Shown: positions 28,720 through 37,088 of the stretch, piece by piece
How the letters are laid out: each line of letters starts with the position of its first letter
How positions within the stretch are numbered: the stretch's first letter is position 1
Source: Salinivirgaceae bacterium
GTDB lineage: Bacteria > Bacteroidota > Bacteroidia > Bacteroidales > SZUA-534
Direction of reading: 5' to 3'
DNA: 64,000 nucleotides
NCBI GenBank assembly: GCA_017645945.1
Contig: JAGCNL010000016.1
Coordinates: forward strand, 124,001-188,000
Notes under the pieces: model-generated
The model's input: only the letters and a program-made list of their open reading frames with translations
Told to the model about the DNA's origin: nothing
Databases searched by the model: none
Program-made: the position numbers and the translations under genes

Positions 28720-29736
28720 CTATTGCTTCAGCTGGCTGAACACTTTCCTGCCTCTCAGGTAATAACTCGTAACAATGCTGCCGTTGTAGCACTCCTGGTG
28801 CTGGTCGGTCTTGCGGATGGCTTGCAGTTGGCGGCGTTTGGCCTTCATCTTGCCGCGATTCTGATAGAATGCGATATGAGCCCGCGGAACAGCCATCAGG
28901 AAACCGAATTTCAGGTGGGCGAGATACAATCCCATCGAAATGCCGTCAAGAATCATCCTCACGAACATTGTGCGGTGGAAACCCTTGTCGGGCAGGTTCT
29001 TATAGAGCAGAAAAAGATTGTTGCGGTAGTTCAAAAACAACTTTTTGGGATTGTTGTTGGGCAGAGTGCCGCCGCCAACGTGGTACACAACTGATTGAGG
29101 CACAATGGCAATGCGGTAACCCATGTTTTTCAGCCGCCAGCAGATGTCAATCTCCTCCATGTGGGCAAAAAAATCGTCGTCAAGGCCGCCCGCTTCGGCG
29201 TAGAGCTTGCTGCGGATGAACAGGCATGCGCCCGAGGCCCAGAAGACATCGCGGATGTCGTCGTACTGGCCGTTGTCGCGCTCAATGGTGCCCAAAATGC
29301 GGCCGCGGCAGAACGGATAGCCATATTTGTCGATGAATCCGCCCGAGGCTCCGGCATACTCAAAATCAGTCCGTTGGTCGTAGGAGAGAAGTTTGGGTGC
29401 GCAGGCCGCCACATCGGGGTTGGCGTCCATATATTCGGCAAGCGGATTGAGCCAGCCCTTGGTAACCTCGATGTCGGAGTTCAGAAGCACAAAGTATTCA
29501 GCCTCAATCTGTTCGAGCGCTTTGTTGTAGCCGCCCGTAAAGCCGTAGTTCTTGTCGAATTGCAGCACTTTGACGGTCGGGAACTGTTTGTGAATCAGTT
29601 CAATGCTGTCGTCGGTCGAACCGTTGTCGGCAACCCATACGTCGGCACCGGCCGACAATGTAGTGACCGAAGGCAGGAATTTCTCGAGAAACGCCCGTCC
29701 GTTCCAATTCAAAATGACAACTGCAATTCTGCTCAT
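28720..29736 (-). CDS. Family 2 glycosyltransferase
   Basis: Inverting GT-A enzyme probably acting on a cell-surface polysaccharide or glycolipid. Family signs: VVILNWNG at the N-terminus, ADNGSTDDS for nucleotide binding, VLLNSDIEV (the DxD-like metal site), and HMEEIDICWRLKNMGYRI with the catalytic-base region. The protein is 338 aa from the ATG at 29736, which I prefer over a TTG at 29757 because a -7 box (TATCTTTG) occupies the bases just before that TTG. Residues 230-275 contain two hydrophobic helices that may associate with the membrane. It stands alone, so the glycan is unknown. Confidence 0.88.
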   Translation of the reverse strand: MSRIAVVILNWNGRAFLEKFLPSVTTLSAGADVWVADNGSTDDSIELIHKQFPTVKVLQFDKNYGFTGGYNKALEQIEAEYFVLLNSDIEVTKGWLNPLAEYMDANPDVAACAPKLLSYDQRTDFEYAGASGGFIDKYGYPFCRGRILGTIERDNGQYDDIRDVFWASGACLFIRSKLYAEAGGLDDDFFAHMEEIDICWRLKNMGYRIAIVPQSVVYHVGGGTLPNNNPKKLFLNYRNNLFLLYKNLPDKGFHRTMFVRMILDGISMGLYLAHLKFGFLMAVPRAHIAFYQNRGKMKAKRRQLQAIRKTDQHQECYNGSIVTSYYLRGRKVFSQLKQ

Positions 29737-29754
29737 CGGTGTTTTTTTGTGAGG

Positions 29755-29762
29755 CAAAGATA
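29755..29762 (-). promoter_or_regulatory. Promoter -7 box of the glycosyltransferase
   Basis: TATCTTTG on the minus strand (29762 to 29755) matches TAnnTTTG and leaves a leader of about 12 nt before the ATG at 29736. It decides the start of that gene. Confidence 0.55.
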
Positions 29763-29783
29763 ATTCTATTTAGAATATGGCAA

Positions 29784-29970
29784 TAGGTGTCGGGAGAGTG
29801 ATAAATGATGAGTGATAAATGATTAATGATAAATGATAAATGGTAAATGAAAAAGGTAAGTAACTCATTATTAATCACTAAACACTAACCATTAAACATT
29901 AAACACTAAACACTAATCATTTGTCTAAATCCTAACTTCTGTATTCTGAATTCTGAATTCTAAATTCTGT
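29784..29970. repeat. G-arm/C-arm degenerate intergenic repeat, copy 2
   Basis: The G-skewed arm (29784-29860) consists of TGATAAATGA-type units. The C-skewed arm (29861-29970) consists of CACTAAACACTAACCATTAA units and then TTCTGAATTCTGAATTCTAA. Reverse-complemented, the first arm resembles the second, giving an imperfect long inverted repeat between two divergent promoters. Confidence 0.65.
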
Positions 29971-29978
29971 TATATTTG
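29971..29978 (+). promoter_or_regulatory. Promoter -7 box of the POT transporter
   Basis: TATATTTG matches TAnnTTTG, 26 nt before the ATG at 30005. It directly abuts the repeat element, so the -33 region falls inside repeat sequence and has no TTTG. Confidence 0.6.
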
Positions 29979-30004
29979 CCCGAAATCGATAATCGCTAAA
30001 AAAA

Positions 30005-31561
30005 ATGTTCAAAAATCATCCTAAAGGGCTTTTGGCGGCAGCCTTGAGTAATATGGGCGAGCGTTTTGGCTACTATATTATGAATGCCGTTCTGGTGCTG
30101 TTCCTGTGTTCAAAATTCGGTTTGCCCGAAGAGAAGGCAACAGCCATATATTCAGTGTTTTACATGGGAATTTACATTTTGAGCCTGGTTGGTGGCATCA
30201 TTGCCGACCGCACTCAAAACTACAAAGCCACAATACAGTCGGGCTTGATAGTGATGGCTGCTGGCTATGTCATTCTGTCGATACCCATTCTGGCAACATC
30301 TGGCAACATCGGCTGGCTTTTACCGCTCACATGCGTGGCTCTTTTCCTGATTGCTTTCGGCAACGGCTTGTTCAAGGGCAACCTGCAGGCCATTGTAGGG
30401 CAGATGTACGATAATTTTGAGGCCGAAGCCGCCAAGCAGGGCGAGGAAGCGCTTGCCGCTGCCAAAACCCGCCGCGACCCGGGCTTCCAGATTTTCTATA
30501 TGTTCATCAATGTTGGTGGCCTGATTGCGCCGTTTGTTGCTCCTGTTTTGCGCAGCTGGTGGCTCAACCACAACGGTCTTGCCTACAATGCCGACCTTCC
30601 GGCTCTCTGCCATCATTACATAGAGGCTGGTGCGGCTATGGCTCCCGATGCCATTGCCAAGATGAACGACCTTATCGCACTTGTAACCGTCACAGTGCCA
30701 GCTAATTTGACTGATTTCTGCCAAAACTATCTGGCGGTATTCAATACAGGCGTTCACTATTCGTTCCTGGCATCAGTGGCTGCCATGCTGATATCACTTG
30801 GCATCTTCCTTGCCACTAAAAAAGAGTTGCCGACGCCTGCCCGCAAGACAGCGCAGCAAAGTTCCGATTACACTGCCGAGGAGCGTGCCGCAATGGCAAC
30901 CGAAATCCGTCAGCGCATCTATGCTCTGTTTGCAGTGCTGGTGATTGCGGTGTTCTTCTGGTGGTCGTTCCATCAGAACGGCACTTCGATGTCGCTTTTT
31001 GCCCGCGATTTTGTCATCACATCGGCCATACCGCCTGAGATTTGGCAGGCAGTCAATCCGTTCTTCGTGATTGTGCTCACCTTCCCAATGATGTGGCTTT
31101 TCGGCACGCAGTGGGGCCGCCGCTTCTCAACTCCTAAGAAGATTGCCATCGGCATGGGAATTGCGGGAATAGCCTATCTGTTTATGAGCGTGTTCTGTTT
31201 CCAGCACGGCTATCCGTCGGCAACTGAGTTCCGCGCTCTCGACGCTTCAACCGCCGAAAGTCTGAAATCAGGTCCGATGGTTCTAATCATCTACTATTTC
31301 TTCATGACTGTGGCAGAGCTGTTTATCAGTCCGTTAGGCTTGAGTTTCGTGTCGAAGGTGGCACCTAAAAACCTGCTTGGCCTTTGTCAGGGATTGTGGC
31401 TTGGCGCGACAGCTGTCGGCAACGGCTTCCTGTGGATTGGCCCGCTGATGTACAATAAGATAGACATCTGGCAATGCTGGGCTGTATTCTTCGCCGTCTG
31501 CTTCATATCGATGGCCGTGATGCTTGGCATGGTTAAGTGGCTTGAGAGGGTGACAAAGTAG
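30005..31561 (+). CDS. POT-family proton-coupled di/tripeptide transporter
   Basis: Imports di- and tripeptides with protons across the inner membrane. The 518-aa MFS protein carries the family motif NMGERFGYYIM in TM1 (the ExxERFxYY signature), GGIIADRT between TM2 and TM3, and FYMFINVGGLIAPFVAP in TM5. It shows the usual 12-14 hydrophobic segments, with extra helices in the centre. It has its own promoter and is divergent from the glycosyltransferase. Substrate specificity beyond peptides cannot be read from the sequence. Confidence 0.92.
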   Translation: MFKNHPKGLLAAALSNMGERFGYYIMNAVLVLFLCSKFGLPEEKATAIYSVFYMGIYILSLVGGIIADRTQNYKATIQSGLIVMAAGYVILSIPILATSGNIGWLLPLTCVALFLIAFGNGLFKGNLQAIVGQMYDNFEAEAAKQGEEALAAAKTRRDPGFQIFYMFINVGGLIAPFVAPVLRSWWLNHNGLAYNADLPALCHHYIEAGAAMAPDAIAKMNDLIALVTVTVPANLTDFCQNYLAVFNTGVHYSFLASVAAMLISLGIFLATKKELPTPARKTAQQSSDYTAEERAAMATEIRQRIYALFAVLVIAVFFWWSFHQNGTSMSLFARDFVITSAIPPEIWQAVNPFFVIVLTFPMMWLFGTQWGRRFSTPKKIAIGMGIAGIAYLFMSVFCFQHGYPSATEFRALDASTAESLKSGPMVLIIYYFFMTVAELFISPLGLSFVSKVAPKNLLGLCQGLWLGATAVGNGFLWIGPLMYNKIDIWQCWAVFFAVCFISMAVMLGMVKWLERVTK

Positions 31562-31618
31562 GTGCTTTGCATTTTATGCAACAAAATTGCAACAAAAGGA
31601 ATCTTTTTGTTGTTTGTA

Positions 31619-31643
31619 AATAAAAGTTAACCACACTTTTATT
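31619..31643. promoter_or_regulatory. Probable operator of the Nudix regulator operon
   Basis: AATAAAAGT (31619-31627) and ACTTTTATT (31635-31643) form a perfect 9-bp inverted repeat with a 7-nt spacer. It ends on the first base of the -7 box. A third partial half-site, GATAAAAGT, lies 6-14 nt before the start codon. Position and symmetry fit autoregulation by the adjacent DNA-binding Nudix protein. Confidence 0.5.
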
Positions 31644-31650
31644 ATCTTTG
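31643..31650 (+). promoter_or_regulatory. Promoter -7 box of the Nudix-galK operon
   Basis: TATCTTTG matches TAnnTTTG, 21 nt before the ATG. It overlaps the right half of the inverted repeat by one base. Confidence 0.6.
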
Positions 31651-31671
31651 TAAATCCAAAAGATAAAAGTA

Positions 31672-32319
31672 ATGGTTTTTGAATCGTATATCAATCAAGA
31701 AAAGCACTTGGTATCAATCGATTGCGCCATATTCGGCTATCACGAGGGCGAGTTGAAACTGCTTCTTTTCCAACGCGAGAAGGAGCCTGAAAAGGGCAAT
31801 TGGTCGCTGATTGGCGGATGGGTGAATGCCGACGAGTCAGCTGAAGACGCAGCCACACGTGTTTTGCAGCACATCACTGGCCTGCACGACATCTATCTGC
31901 AGCAGGTATCCACCTTCTCAAAACCCGAACGCGACCCCGGCGGACGTGTAATCAGCATTGTTTTTTACGCGCTGGTTTTCATCAATGAGGAGAGGATGAA
32001 ACTCTCGTCGGAGTTTGGAGCACGGTGGTGGCCGGTGAAGTCGCTGCCCACGCTGATTTTCGACCACGGACAGATGTTTGAGGCTGCTTTCGAGAAGTTG
32101 CGTACCGATGCCAATCATAATCTGGTTGGGCGTGGACTGCTGCCCGAAAAATTCACCATTCTGCAACTGCGGAACATCTATAACTCAATATTTTTCAAGG
32201 ATTTCGACCCAGGAAATTTCCGCCGCAAAGTGATGGCCTTCGATGCGCTCGAAAAACTCACAGAGAAAGACACAAAGGTGTCGCGGAAAGGCGCATACTA
32301 TTACAAGTTTAAAGATTAA
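31672..32319 (+). CDS. Nudix-domain transcriptional regulator (NrtR/AraR-like)
   Basis: A sugar-responsive regulator by family and context. The N-terminal Nudix fold (about 10-140) has a degenerate box: GGWVNADESAEDAATRVLQH keeps the Gly, first Glu and Arg but lacks the REUxEE glutamates, so it probably binds rather than hydrolyses its ligand. The C-terminal 70 residues (GRGLLPEKFTILQLRNIYNS, then a winged-helix segment ending GAYYYKFKD) match the DNA-binding domain of NrtR/AraR proteins. It starts the operon with galK 6 nt downstream and has an inverted repeat at its promoter. Galactose or a related sugar or sugar phosphate is a plausible ligand; arabinose or xylose is the alternative. Confidence 0.85.
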   Translation: MVFESYINQEKHLVSIDCAIFGYHEGELKLLLFQREKEPEKGNWSLIGGWVNADESAEDAATRVLQHITGLHDIYLQQVSTFSKPERDPGGRVISIVFYALVFINEERMKLSSEFGARWWPVKSLPTLIFDHGQMFEAAFEKLRTDANHNLVGRGLLPEKFTILQLRNIYNSIFFKDFDPGNFRRKVMAFDALEKLTEKDTKVSRKGAYYYKFKD

Positions 32320-32325
32320 GATACT

Positions 32326-33477
32326 GTGGAACAGCAGATTAAGAATAAATTTTGCGAGGTTTTCGGTGCTGAGCCGGTGATGTATTGTGCGCCAGGACGG
32401 GTGAACCTGATTGGCGAGCACACTGATTATAATGAGGGTTTTGTGCTTCCGGCAGCTGTCGACAAGCAGATTGTCTTTGCCGTGAAGCCGAACAGCGTTG
32501 GCCGCTTCCGTTTCTTTGCTTTCGATTTGAACGAACAGTTTGAAACTGAGCAGGATAATATCAGAAAAAGTGATACTGCCTGGGCCAATTATCTTTTGGG
32601 TGTTGTGGCTCAGTTTGCCAAAGCGGGCAAGCGCGTTCAGGCCTTCGACTGCGTTTTCGGCGGCAATGTGCCATTGGGCGCGGGAATGTCGTCGTCAGCG
32701 GCAATCGAGGTTGGAATGGCCTTTGCCATCAACGATTTGTTTGGTTTGGGTTGCTCGCGGCTCGAGATGACCAAGTTTGCGCAAATGGCTGAGCATGAGT
32801 ATGCCGGCGTCAACTGCGGCATTATGGATCAGTTTGCATCGATGCACGGAAAGGCTGGCCACGTGGTTCGTTTGGATTGCCGAAGCCTTGATTTTCAGTA
32901 TTTTCCGCTCGATACGACCAATCACTTGTTGGTGCTTGTCAACACAGGCGTGAAGCACGAGTTGGCGTCGTCGGAGTACAACAAACGGCGCGCGGAGTGC
33001 GAGGCAGGAGTGAGGATTCTGCAAAAATACTACAGCGGTGTGCGCTCGTTGCGTGATGCCACAATGGAGATGTTAGACGCTCATTGTCAGGAGTTTGGCG
33101 ATGTTGTTTATCGCCGATGCTCATATATTGTTGAGGAAAACGCCCGCCTGATTGCAGGCTGCAAAGCATTGGCCGACAACGATTTTGCGGCGTTTGGGCA
33201 GTTTATGTACGGCTCGCACGAAGGGTTGAGCCACAAGTACGAAGTTAGTTGCAAGGAGTTGGACCAGTTGGTTGAGATTGCTAGGAAGGTGCCTGGTGTT
33301 TTGGGCTCACGAATGATGGGCGGCGGCTTTGGCGGTTGCACAATCTCACTTGTTGAGAAAACTAAAGTTGCTGATTTTGAACGCGCTATAAAAGCTGGTT
33401 ACAAAACACTCGACGGCTATGAGCCTGTGATTTACGAGGTTGTGATTGGCGAGGGAGCGAGGAGAATTGAAAGTTGA
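32326..33477 (+). CDS. galK: Galactokinase
   Basis: Phosphorylates alpha-D-galactose to galactose 1-phosphate with ATP. The 383-aa GHMP kinase has the galactokinase signature GRVNLIGEHTDYNEGFVLP, the ATP loop VPLGAGMSSSAAIEV, the catalytic Asp in CGIMDQFAS, and motif 3 MMGGGFGGCTISLV. The start is GTG, 6 nt after the regulator stop; no ATG fits. The last codons (ATT GAA AGT TGA) lie in the G-arm of a repeat element, so the natural C-terminus may have been altered. galE follows, giving two of the Leloir steps; galT is not in the window. Confidence 0.95.
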   Translation: MEQQIKNKFCEVFGAEPVMYCAPGRVNLIGEHTDYNEGFVLPAAVDKQIVFAVKPNSVGRFRFFAFDLNEQFETEQDNIRKSDTAWANYLLGVVAQFAKAGKRVQAFDCVFGGNVPLGAGMSSSAAIEVGMAFAINDLFGLGCSRLEMTKFAQMAEHEYAGVNCGIMDQFASMHGKAGHVVRLDCRSLDFQYFPLDTTNHLLVLVNTGVKHELASSEYNKRRAECEAGVRILQKYYSGVRSLRDATMEMLDAHCQEFGDVVYRRCSYIVEENARLIAGCKALADNDFAAFGQFMYGSHEGLSHKYEVSCKELDQLVEIARKVPGVLGSRMMGGGFGGCTISLVEKTKVADFERAIKAGYKTLDGYEPVIYEVVIGEGARRIES

Positions 33478-33597
33478 AAATTGATAATTGAAAATTGAAA
33501 ATCAGCACTTTTGCCTTAAAACTAAACCTCTAAACTACTTAACCTCAAAACTTTAAACTTAAAACTTCTAAACTTAGAACTTAAATCACTCAAAAAT
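33467..33597. repeat. G-arm/C-arm degenerate intergenic repeat, copy 3
   Basis: The G-skewed arm is made of TTGAAAATTGA units (from about 33467 to 33503), the C-skewed arm of CTAAACTACTTAACCTC and AACTTTAAACTTAAAAC units. The arm begins inside the galK coding sequence and supplies its stop codon. Confidence 0.65.
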
Positions 33598-34626
33598 ATG
33601 AAAGCAAAAATATTGGTTACCGGCGGTACAGGCTACATTGGTTCGCACACAGTTTGCGAGTTGATAGGACAGGGCTATCAGGTTGTGATTGTGGACAATC
33701 TGTCGAATTCCGAGCGTTTCATCGTCGACCGCATCGAACAGATTACTGGCGTGCGTCCGGCATTTTATGAGTTCGATTTGAAGGACGCTGCAAAAGTTGA
33801 CGAGCTGTTTGATAAAGAGCCTGATATAAAAGGTGTTATCCATTTCGCAGCATCGAAGGCGGTGGGCGAGTCAGTGAAGATTCCGCTCACGTATTACCGC
33901 AACAATCTCACATCGCTCATCAATCTGCTTGAGTCGATGTCGCGGCACGGGGTGCAGAACATTGTGTTCTCGTCGTCGTGTACGGTTTACGGCCAGCCCG
34001 ACAAACTGCCTGTCGATGAGTCGGCGCCAATCAAGCCTGCCGAATCGCCCTACGGCTACACTAAACAGGTGTGCGAGAATATTTTACGTGATACCATAAA
34101 GTCGGAAGGCGGGAACCTTCACGGCATCGCTTTGCGCTATTTCAATCCAATCGGTGCGCATCCATCTGGGTTGATTGGCGAACTGCCGCGCGGAGTGCCA
34201 AACAATCTTATGCCGTTCATCACGCAAACGGCCTACGGAATCCGTCAGCAGTTGAGCGTCTTTGGCGATGACTACAACACTCCTGATGGCAGCTGCATCC
34301 GAGATTACATCCACGTAGTTGATTTGGCAAAGGCTCATATCGCCGCCATCGACCGCATGATTGGTGGTAAGAACAAGGCTGATTTTGAAGTGTTTAATAT
34401 CGGTACTGGTAACGGCTATTCTGTGCTTGAGGTTATCAAGTCGTTTGAGAAGGTTTCGGGCATGAAACTCAACTACAAGATTGCTGGCCGCCGCGAGGGC
34501 GACATTGAGCAGATTTGGGCCGATACCACCATCGCCAACAACGAACTTGGCTGGCGCGCTCAACTTTCAATCGACGATATGACGCTTTCGGCTTGGAAGT
34601 GGGAGCAGAATTACAGAAAAGGATAG
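33598..34626 (+). CDS. galE: UDP-glucose 4-epimerase
   Basis: Interconverts UDP-galactose and UDP-glucose using bound NAD. The 342-aa extended short-chain dehydrogenase has GGTGYIGSHT for the Rossmann dinucleotide site, the catalytic Ser/Thr in FSSSCTVYG, and the YGYTK YxxxK motif. The substrate segment RYFNPIGAHPSG and the C-terminal GRREGDIEQIWADT are characteristic of GalE. It lies 120 bp downstream of galK behind a repeat element and ahead of a strong terminator, so it is probably the last gene of the regulator-galK-galE unit. Confidence 0.95.
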   Translation: MKAKILVTGGTGYIGSHTVCELIGQGYQVVIVDNLSNSERFIVDRIEQITGVRPAFYEFDLKDAAKVDELFDKEPDIKGVIHFAASKAVGESVKIPLTYYRNNLTSLINLLESMSRHGVQNIVFSSSCTVYGQPDKLPVDESAPIKPAESPYGYTKQVCENILRDTIKSEGGNLHGIALRYFNPIGAHPSGLIGELPRGVPNNLMPFITQTAYGIRQQLSVFGDDYNTPDGSCIRDYIHVVDLAKAHIAAIDRMIGGKNKADFEVFNIGTGNGYSVLEVIKSFEKVSGMKLNYKIAGRREGDIEQIWADTTIANNELGWRAQLSIDDMTLSAWKWEQNYRKG

Positions 34627-34660
34627 AGATTTAGTAGGTTTTTCAGAAGATAGCACCAAC

Positions 34661-34694
34661 AAAAAAAGCCCGCCCCGAGAGGCAGGCTTTTTTG
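34661..34694 (+). terminator. Bidirectional terminator between galE and the barrel gene
   Basis: AAAAAAGCCCGCC pairs with GGCAGGCTTTTTT around a CCGAGA loop. A and T tracts on both sides allow it to stop transcription from galE and from the convergent outer-membrane gene. Confidence 0.85.
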
Positions 34695-34709
34695 TTTTGG
34701 TGTTATCTG

Positions 34710-35399
34710 TTAAAACATAAAACCGATGCTGGCAATGAATGAGTTGGCACGCTGGTCGGTTTTGAAGGTGTTGTTACCAGCAGAAACTTCGTCGCCCAAC
34801 TTGCTCAAACCAAACTCATAGCGGAGGTCGAGAGTGACTTTCTTCAAGATGTCGAGGCCTGCGCCAACCTGCATGGCAAATGAAGCGGTGTTTTTGGCAT
34901 TGTCGAGGCCTGCGCCGATTTGGTCTTTCATCTGGTCAGACACTTTGGTGTCCGATTTCAGGTTGAACGATGCAACAGGGCCTAAACCCAAACGTGCGGG
35001 GCCGAATTTTGCGCCCACAATCACAGGAATGTCAATGCGGTGGTTCTTCACATCGGCAGTCTCGCTTTTTGAAATCACATTAGAGCCCTCACTTTCAGTG
35101 TAGTTGATTTTGATGTGCGAACTCATGTTGGTGTAGTAGATTTCAGGTTGAACGAACATCACCAAGGCATTGATGCGGGCGAATCCGCCGACATGGAATC
35201 CCAAATCAGATGATGCTTCCTCCATCATGAGGCTTTTGTTGGTTTCCTGCCCTTGGGCATCTTTAATAGCGGTGGCGGCAACGTCTTTCATTTTCAGTTT
35301 TGTGGAGTTAAGGCCACCTTTGACACCCACTGCGAACAGTTGGCACATTGCCACATTTGCTGACAAAAGCAATGCGGCTGCAATAAGAATCTTTTTCAT
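34710..35399 (-). CDS. Outer-membrane beta-barrel protein (porin-like)
   Basis: Small barrel of the type common in Bacteroidetes (outer-membrane protein beta-barrel domain). The start MKKILIAAALLLSANVAMCQ is a signal peptide. FAVGVKGGLNSTKLK opens the barrel, and alternating hydrophobic strands follow, ending with the aromatic C-terminal strand SFIASIGFMF expected for outer-membrane insertion. I chose ATG 35399 because it starts the signal peptide; the frame is open to 35456, and an ATG at 35405 is equally possible. Function unknown. It converges on galE. Confidence 0.8.
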   Translation of the reverse strand: MKKILIAAALLLSANVAMCQLFAVGVKGGLNSTKLKMKDVAATAIKDAQGQETNKSLMMEEASSDLGFHVGGFARINALVMFVQPEIYYTNMSSHIKINYTESEGSNVISKSETADVKNHRIDIPVIVGAKFGPARLGLGPVASFNLKSDTKVSDQMKDQIGAGLDNAKNTASFAMQVGAGLDILKKVTLDLRYEFGLSKLGDEVSAGNNTFKTDQRANSFIASIGFMF

Positions 35400-35545
35400 A
35401 TTCATTCGTTTTAAAATTCTTGTGCAAGATAATGCCGATTTCCTTTCGGTTGACATTTTGGACTATAAAAAATGACGAGAAGCAAGTTTTTTGTGCCTTT
35501 TCGAAAAAAAATCGAAACAAGTGACGGAAACATTAAACAAAAATT

Positions 35546-35553
35546 TACATTTG
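35546..35553 (+). promoter_or_regulatory. Promoter -7 box of the xylan cluster
   Basis: TACATTTG matches TAnnTTTG, 74 nt before the GPH transporter start. No -33 TTTG at the usual spacing. Confidence 0.5.
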
Positions 35554-35626
35554 GAATGTCGCATTTTGCGGTTTCCAAGGCGGTGAATTGCGGCGATTTT
35601 TCGAGTAATAACTTAAACTAAACGTA

Positions 35627-37030
35627 ATGGAATTAAAAAATGAAGTAGAGCAAAAAGGGTTCTACAAACTATCATGGGCTCAGCGCATTGGCTTTGGCTC
35701 AGGCGACTTGGCTCAAAACCTCATCTTTCAAACAGTAGCATGTTACTTAATGCTTTACCTTACTACGGTATTGAAAATTAATCCTGCTTTTGTCAGCGGC
35801 TTGATTCTCACCGTCCGTCTCATCGACTGCTTCTGGAGTCCTGTAGTAGGAAAGTATATTGATAACCGCAATCCTAAATTGGGCAAGTACCGCACTTATC
35901 TTCTTTGGGGTGGTATTCCGCTCACAATTGCCGCTTGCTTCCTGATGCTTCCGGCAGCTGCCACTTGGTCGATGGGTGCGAAGATGGTCTATGCCACACT
36001 CAGCTATACAATATTAAGTATGATTTATTCAGTTGTGAATATCCCGTACGGCTCGATTATGGCAAGTATGACCCGCGACAACGACGAGGTGCTTATTCTT
36101 ACCTCTACTCGTATGGTTTGCGCCAATATCGGTCAGATTATTGTTCAGGCTGGTTTCCCGATCGGTCTTGCAATTTGTGTTCACTCTGCAATCAACTGGG
36201 ACCAGGCAATATTCATGGCTATCGGTACCATTCCGGCATTCATCATTCTGCCGTTGCTGCCAGCTTTGAAGAAATTGTTCGGCAAGAAAGGCCTTTATTA
36301 TCTGCTTCTTGCAATCGGCCTTATTGGTTTCGCAATTTTGTTCACTATTGGTAAATTCTTCGACGTTCAAAACTGCGCCACAATAGTTAAGGTGGCCAAA
36401 ATTATGACGGGCGTTGGTCTGCTTGTAGGCTCTCTGATGTGGGCGCTTGTTCCTGAGGTAATTACCGAGGCTGAGCATCGCACAGGCAACCGTCCTGCAG
36501 CCACTGTCAACGCTCTTGCAGGTGTTGCATTCAAGGCTGGTTTCTCAATCGCTGGCTGGATTACACCGTTGGTAATGGGCTTGATTGGCTTTAACTTGGC
36601 AAGTGAGGAATCGGCTCTGGCAACTGACCCGAAAGCGTGGTTTACAGTTACTTGCGTATTCGCACTCGTTGGTTTTGTTCTCTTGACACTTTGCTTCTTG
36701 GGCAGCAAGGAGAATATCACCACTACACCTGAAAAACCTGTTTCGTTCGGCGATATGTGGCGTGAGTTCAAGGCTAACAAATGCCTTCAACTCGTGCTTG
36801 GAATCTTCGTTGTAGTGTTCCTTGCATCGTTCATCAGCGCACCTGTAAATGCTTATTATACAGAATTGAACAAATATTCAGCGACTGCACAAAATGCGAT
36901 TTTGGTGTTCACTACCATAATTCCGGCAGCGCTTTTGGTTCTTGTGGCTTACTTGATTAAGAAGTATCCTCTCACCGACGAGAGACTTGACGAGATGAGC
37001 CGCGAAATTGAAGCTCGTGCAAAAGCATAA
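35627..37030 (+). CDS. GPH-family sugar:cation symporter (xylooligosaccharide transport)
   Basis: Twelve-helix MFS protein of the glycoside-pentoside-hexuronide:cation symporter family, 467 aa. Signs are the opening LSWAQRIGFGSGDLAQNLIF, LIDCFWSPVVGKYIDNRNPK (the D-x-x-x-D/N loop after TM2) and SVVNIPYGSIMASMTRD. The gene precedes a GH10 xylanase and a GH43 enzyme in the same order as the transporter-xylanase-xylosidase clusters known from Prevotella bryantii and Bacteroides ovatus. It therefore probably imports xylooligosaccharides. A hairpin lies between it and the next gene. Confidence 0.88.
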   Translation: MELKNEVEQKGFYKLSWAQRIGFGSGDLAQNLIFQTVACYLMLYLTTVLKINPAFVSGLILTVRLIDCFWSPVVGKYIDNRNPKLGKYRTYLLWGGIPLTIAACFLMLPAAATWSMGAKMVYATLSYTILSMIYSVVNIPYGSIMASMTRDNDEVLILTSTRMVCANIGQIIVQAGFPIGLAICVHSAINWDQAIFMAIGTIPAFIILPLLPALKKLFGKKGLYYLLLAIGLIGFAILFTIGKFFDVQNCATIVKVAKIMTGVGLLVGSLMWALVPEVITEAEHRTGNRPAATVNALAGVAFKAGFSIAGWITPLVMGLIGFNLASEESALATDPKAWFTVTCVFALVGFVLLTLCFLGSKENITTTPEKPVSFGDMWREFKANKCLQLVLGIFVVVFLASFISAPVNAYYTELNKYSATAQNAILVFTTIIPAALLVLVAYLIKKYPLTDERLDEMSREIEARAKA

Positions 37031-37043
37031 ATGAATTTTAACC

Positions 37044-37077
37044 AAAGACGGGAGGGAAGGATCCCTTCCGTCTTTTT
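37044..37077 (+). terminator. Hairpin with T tract between transporter and GH10 gene
   Basis: GGAAGG pairs with CCTTCC around ATC, extended by AAAGACGG and CCGTCTTT with a short bulge, then TTTTT. It could be a terminator or a partial attenuator that lowers expression of the enzymes relative to the transporter. Confidence 0.65.
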
Positions 37078-37088
37078 ATTATATAACT

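Noticed and set aside
31563..31583. TTGCAT-TTT-ATGCAA palindrome after the POT transporter as a terminator
   Set aside because: The stem is short and not followed by a T tract.
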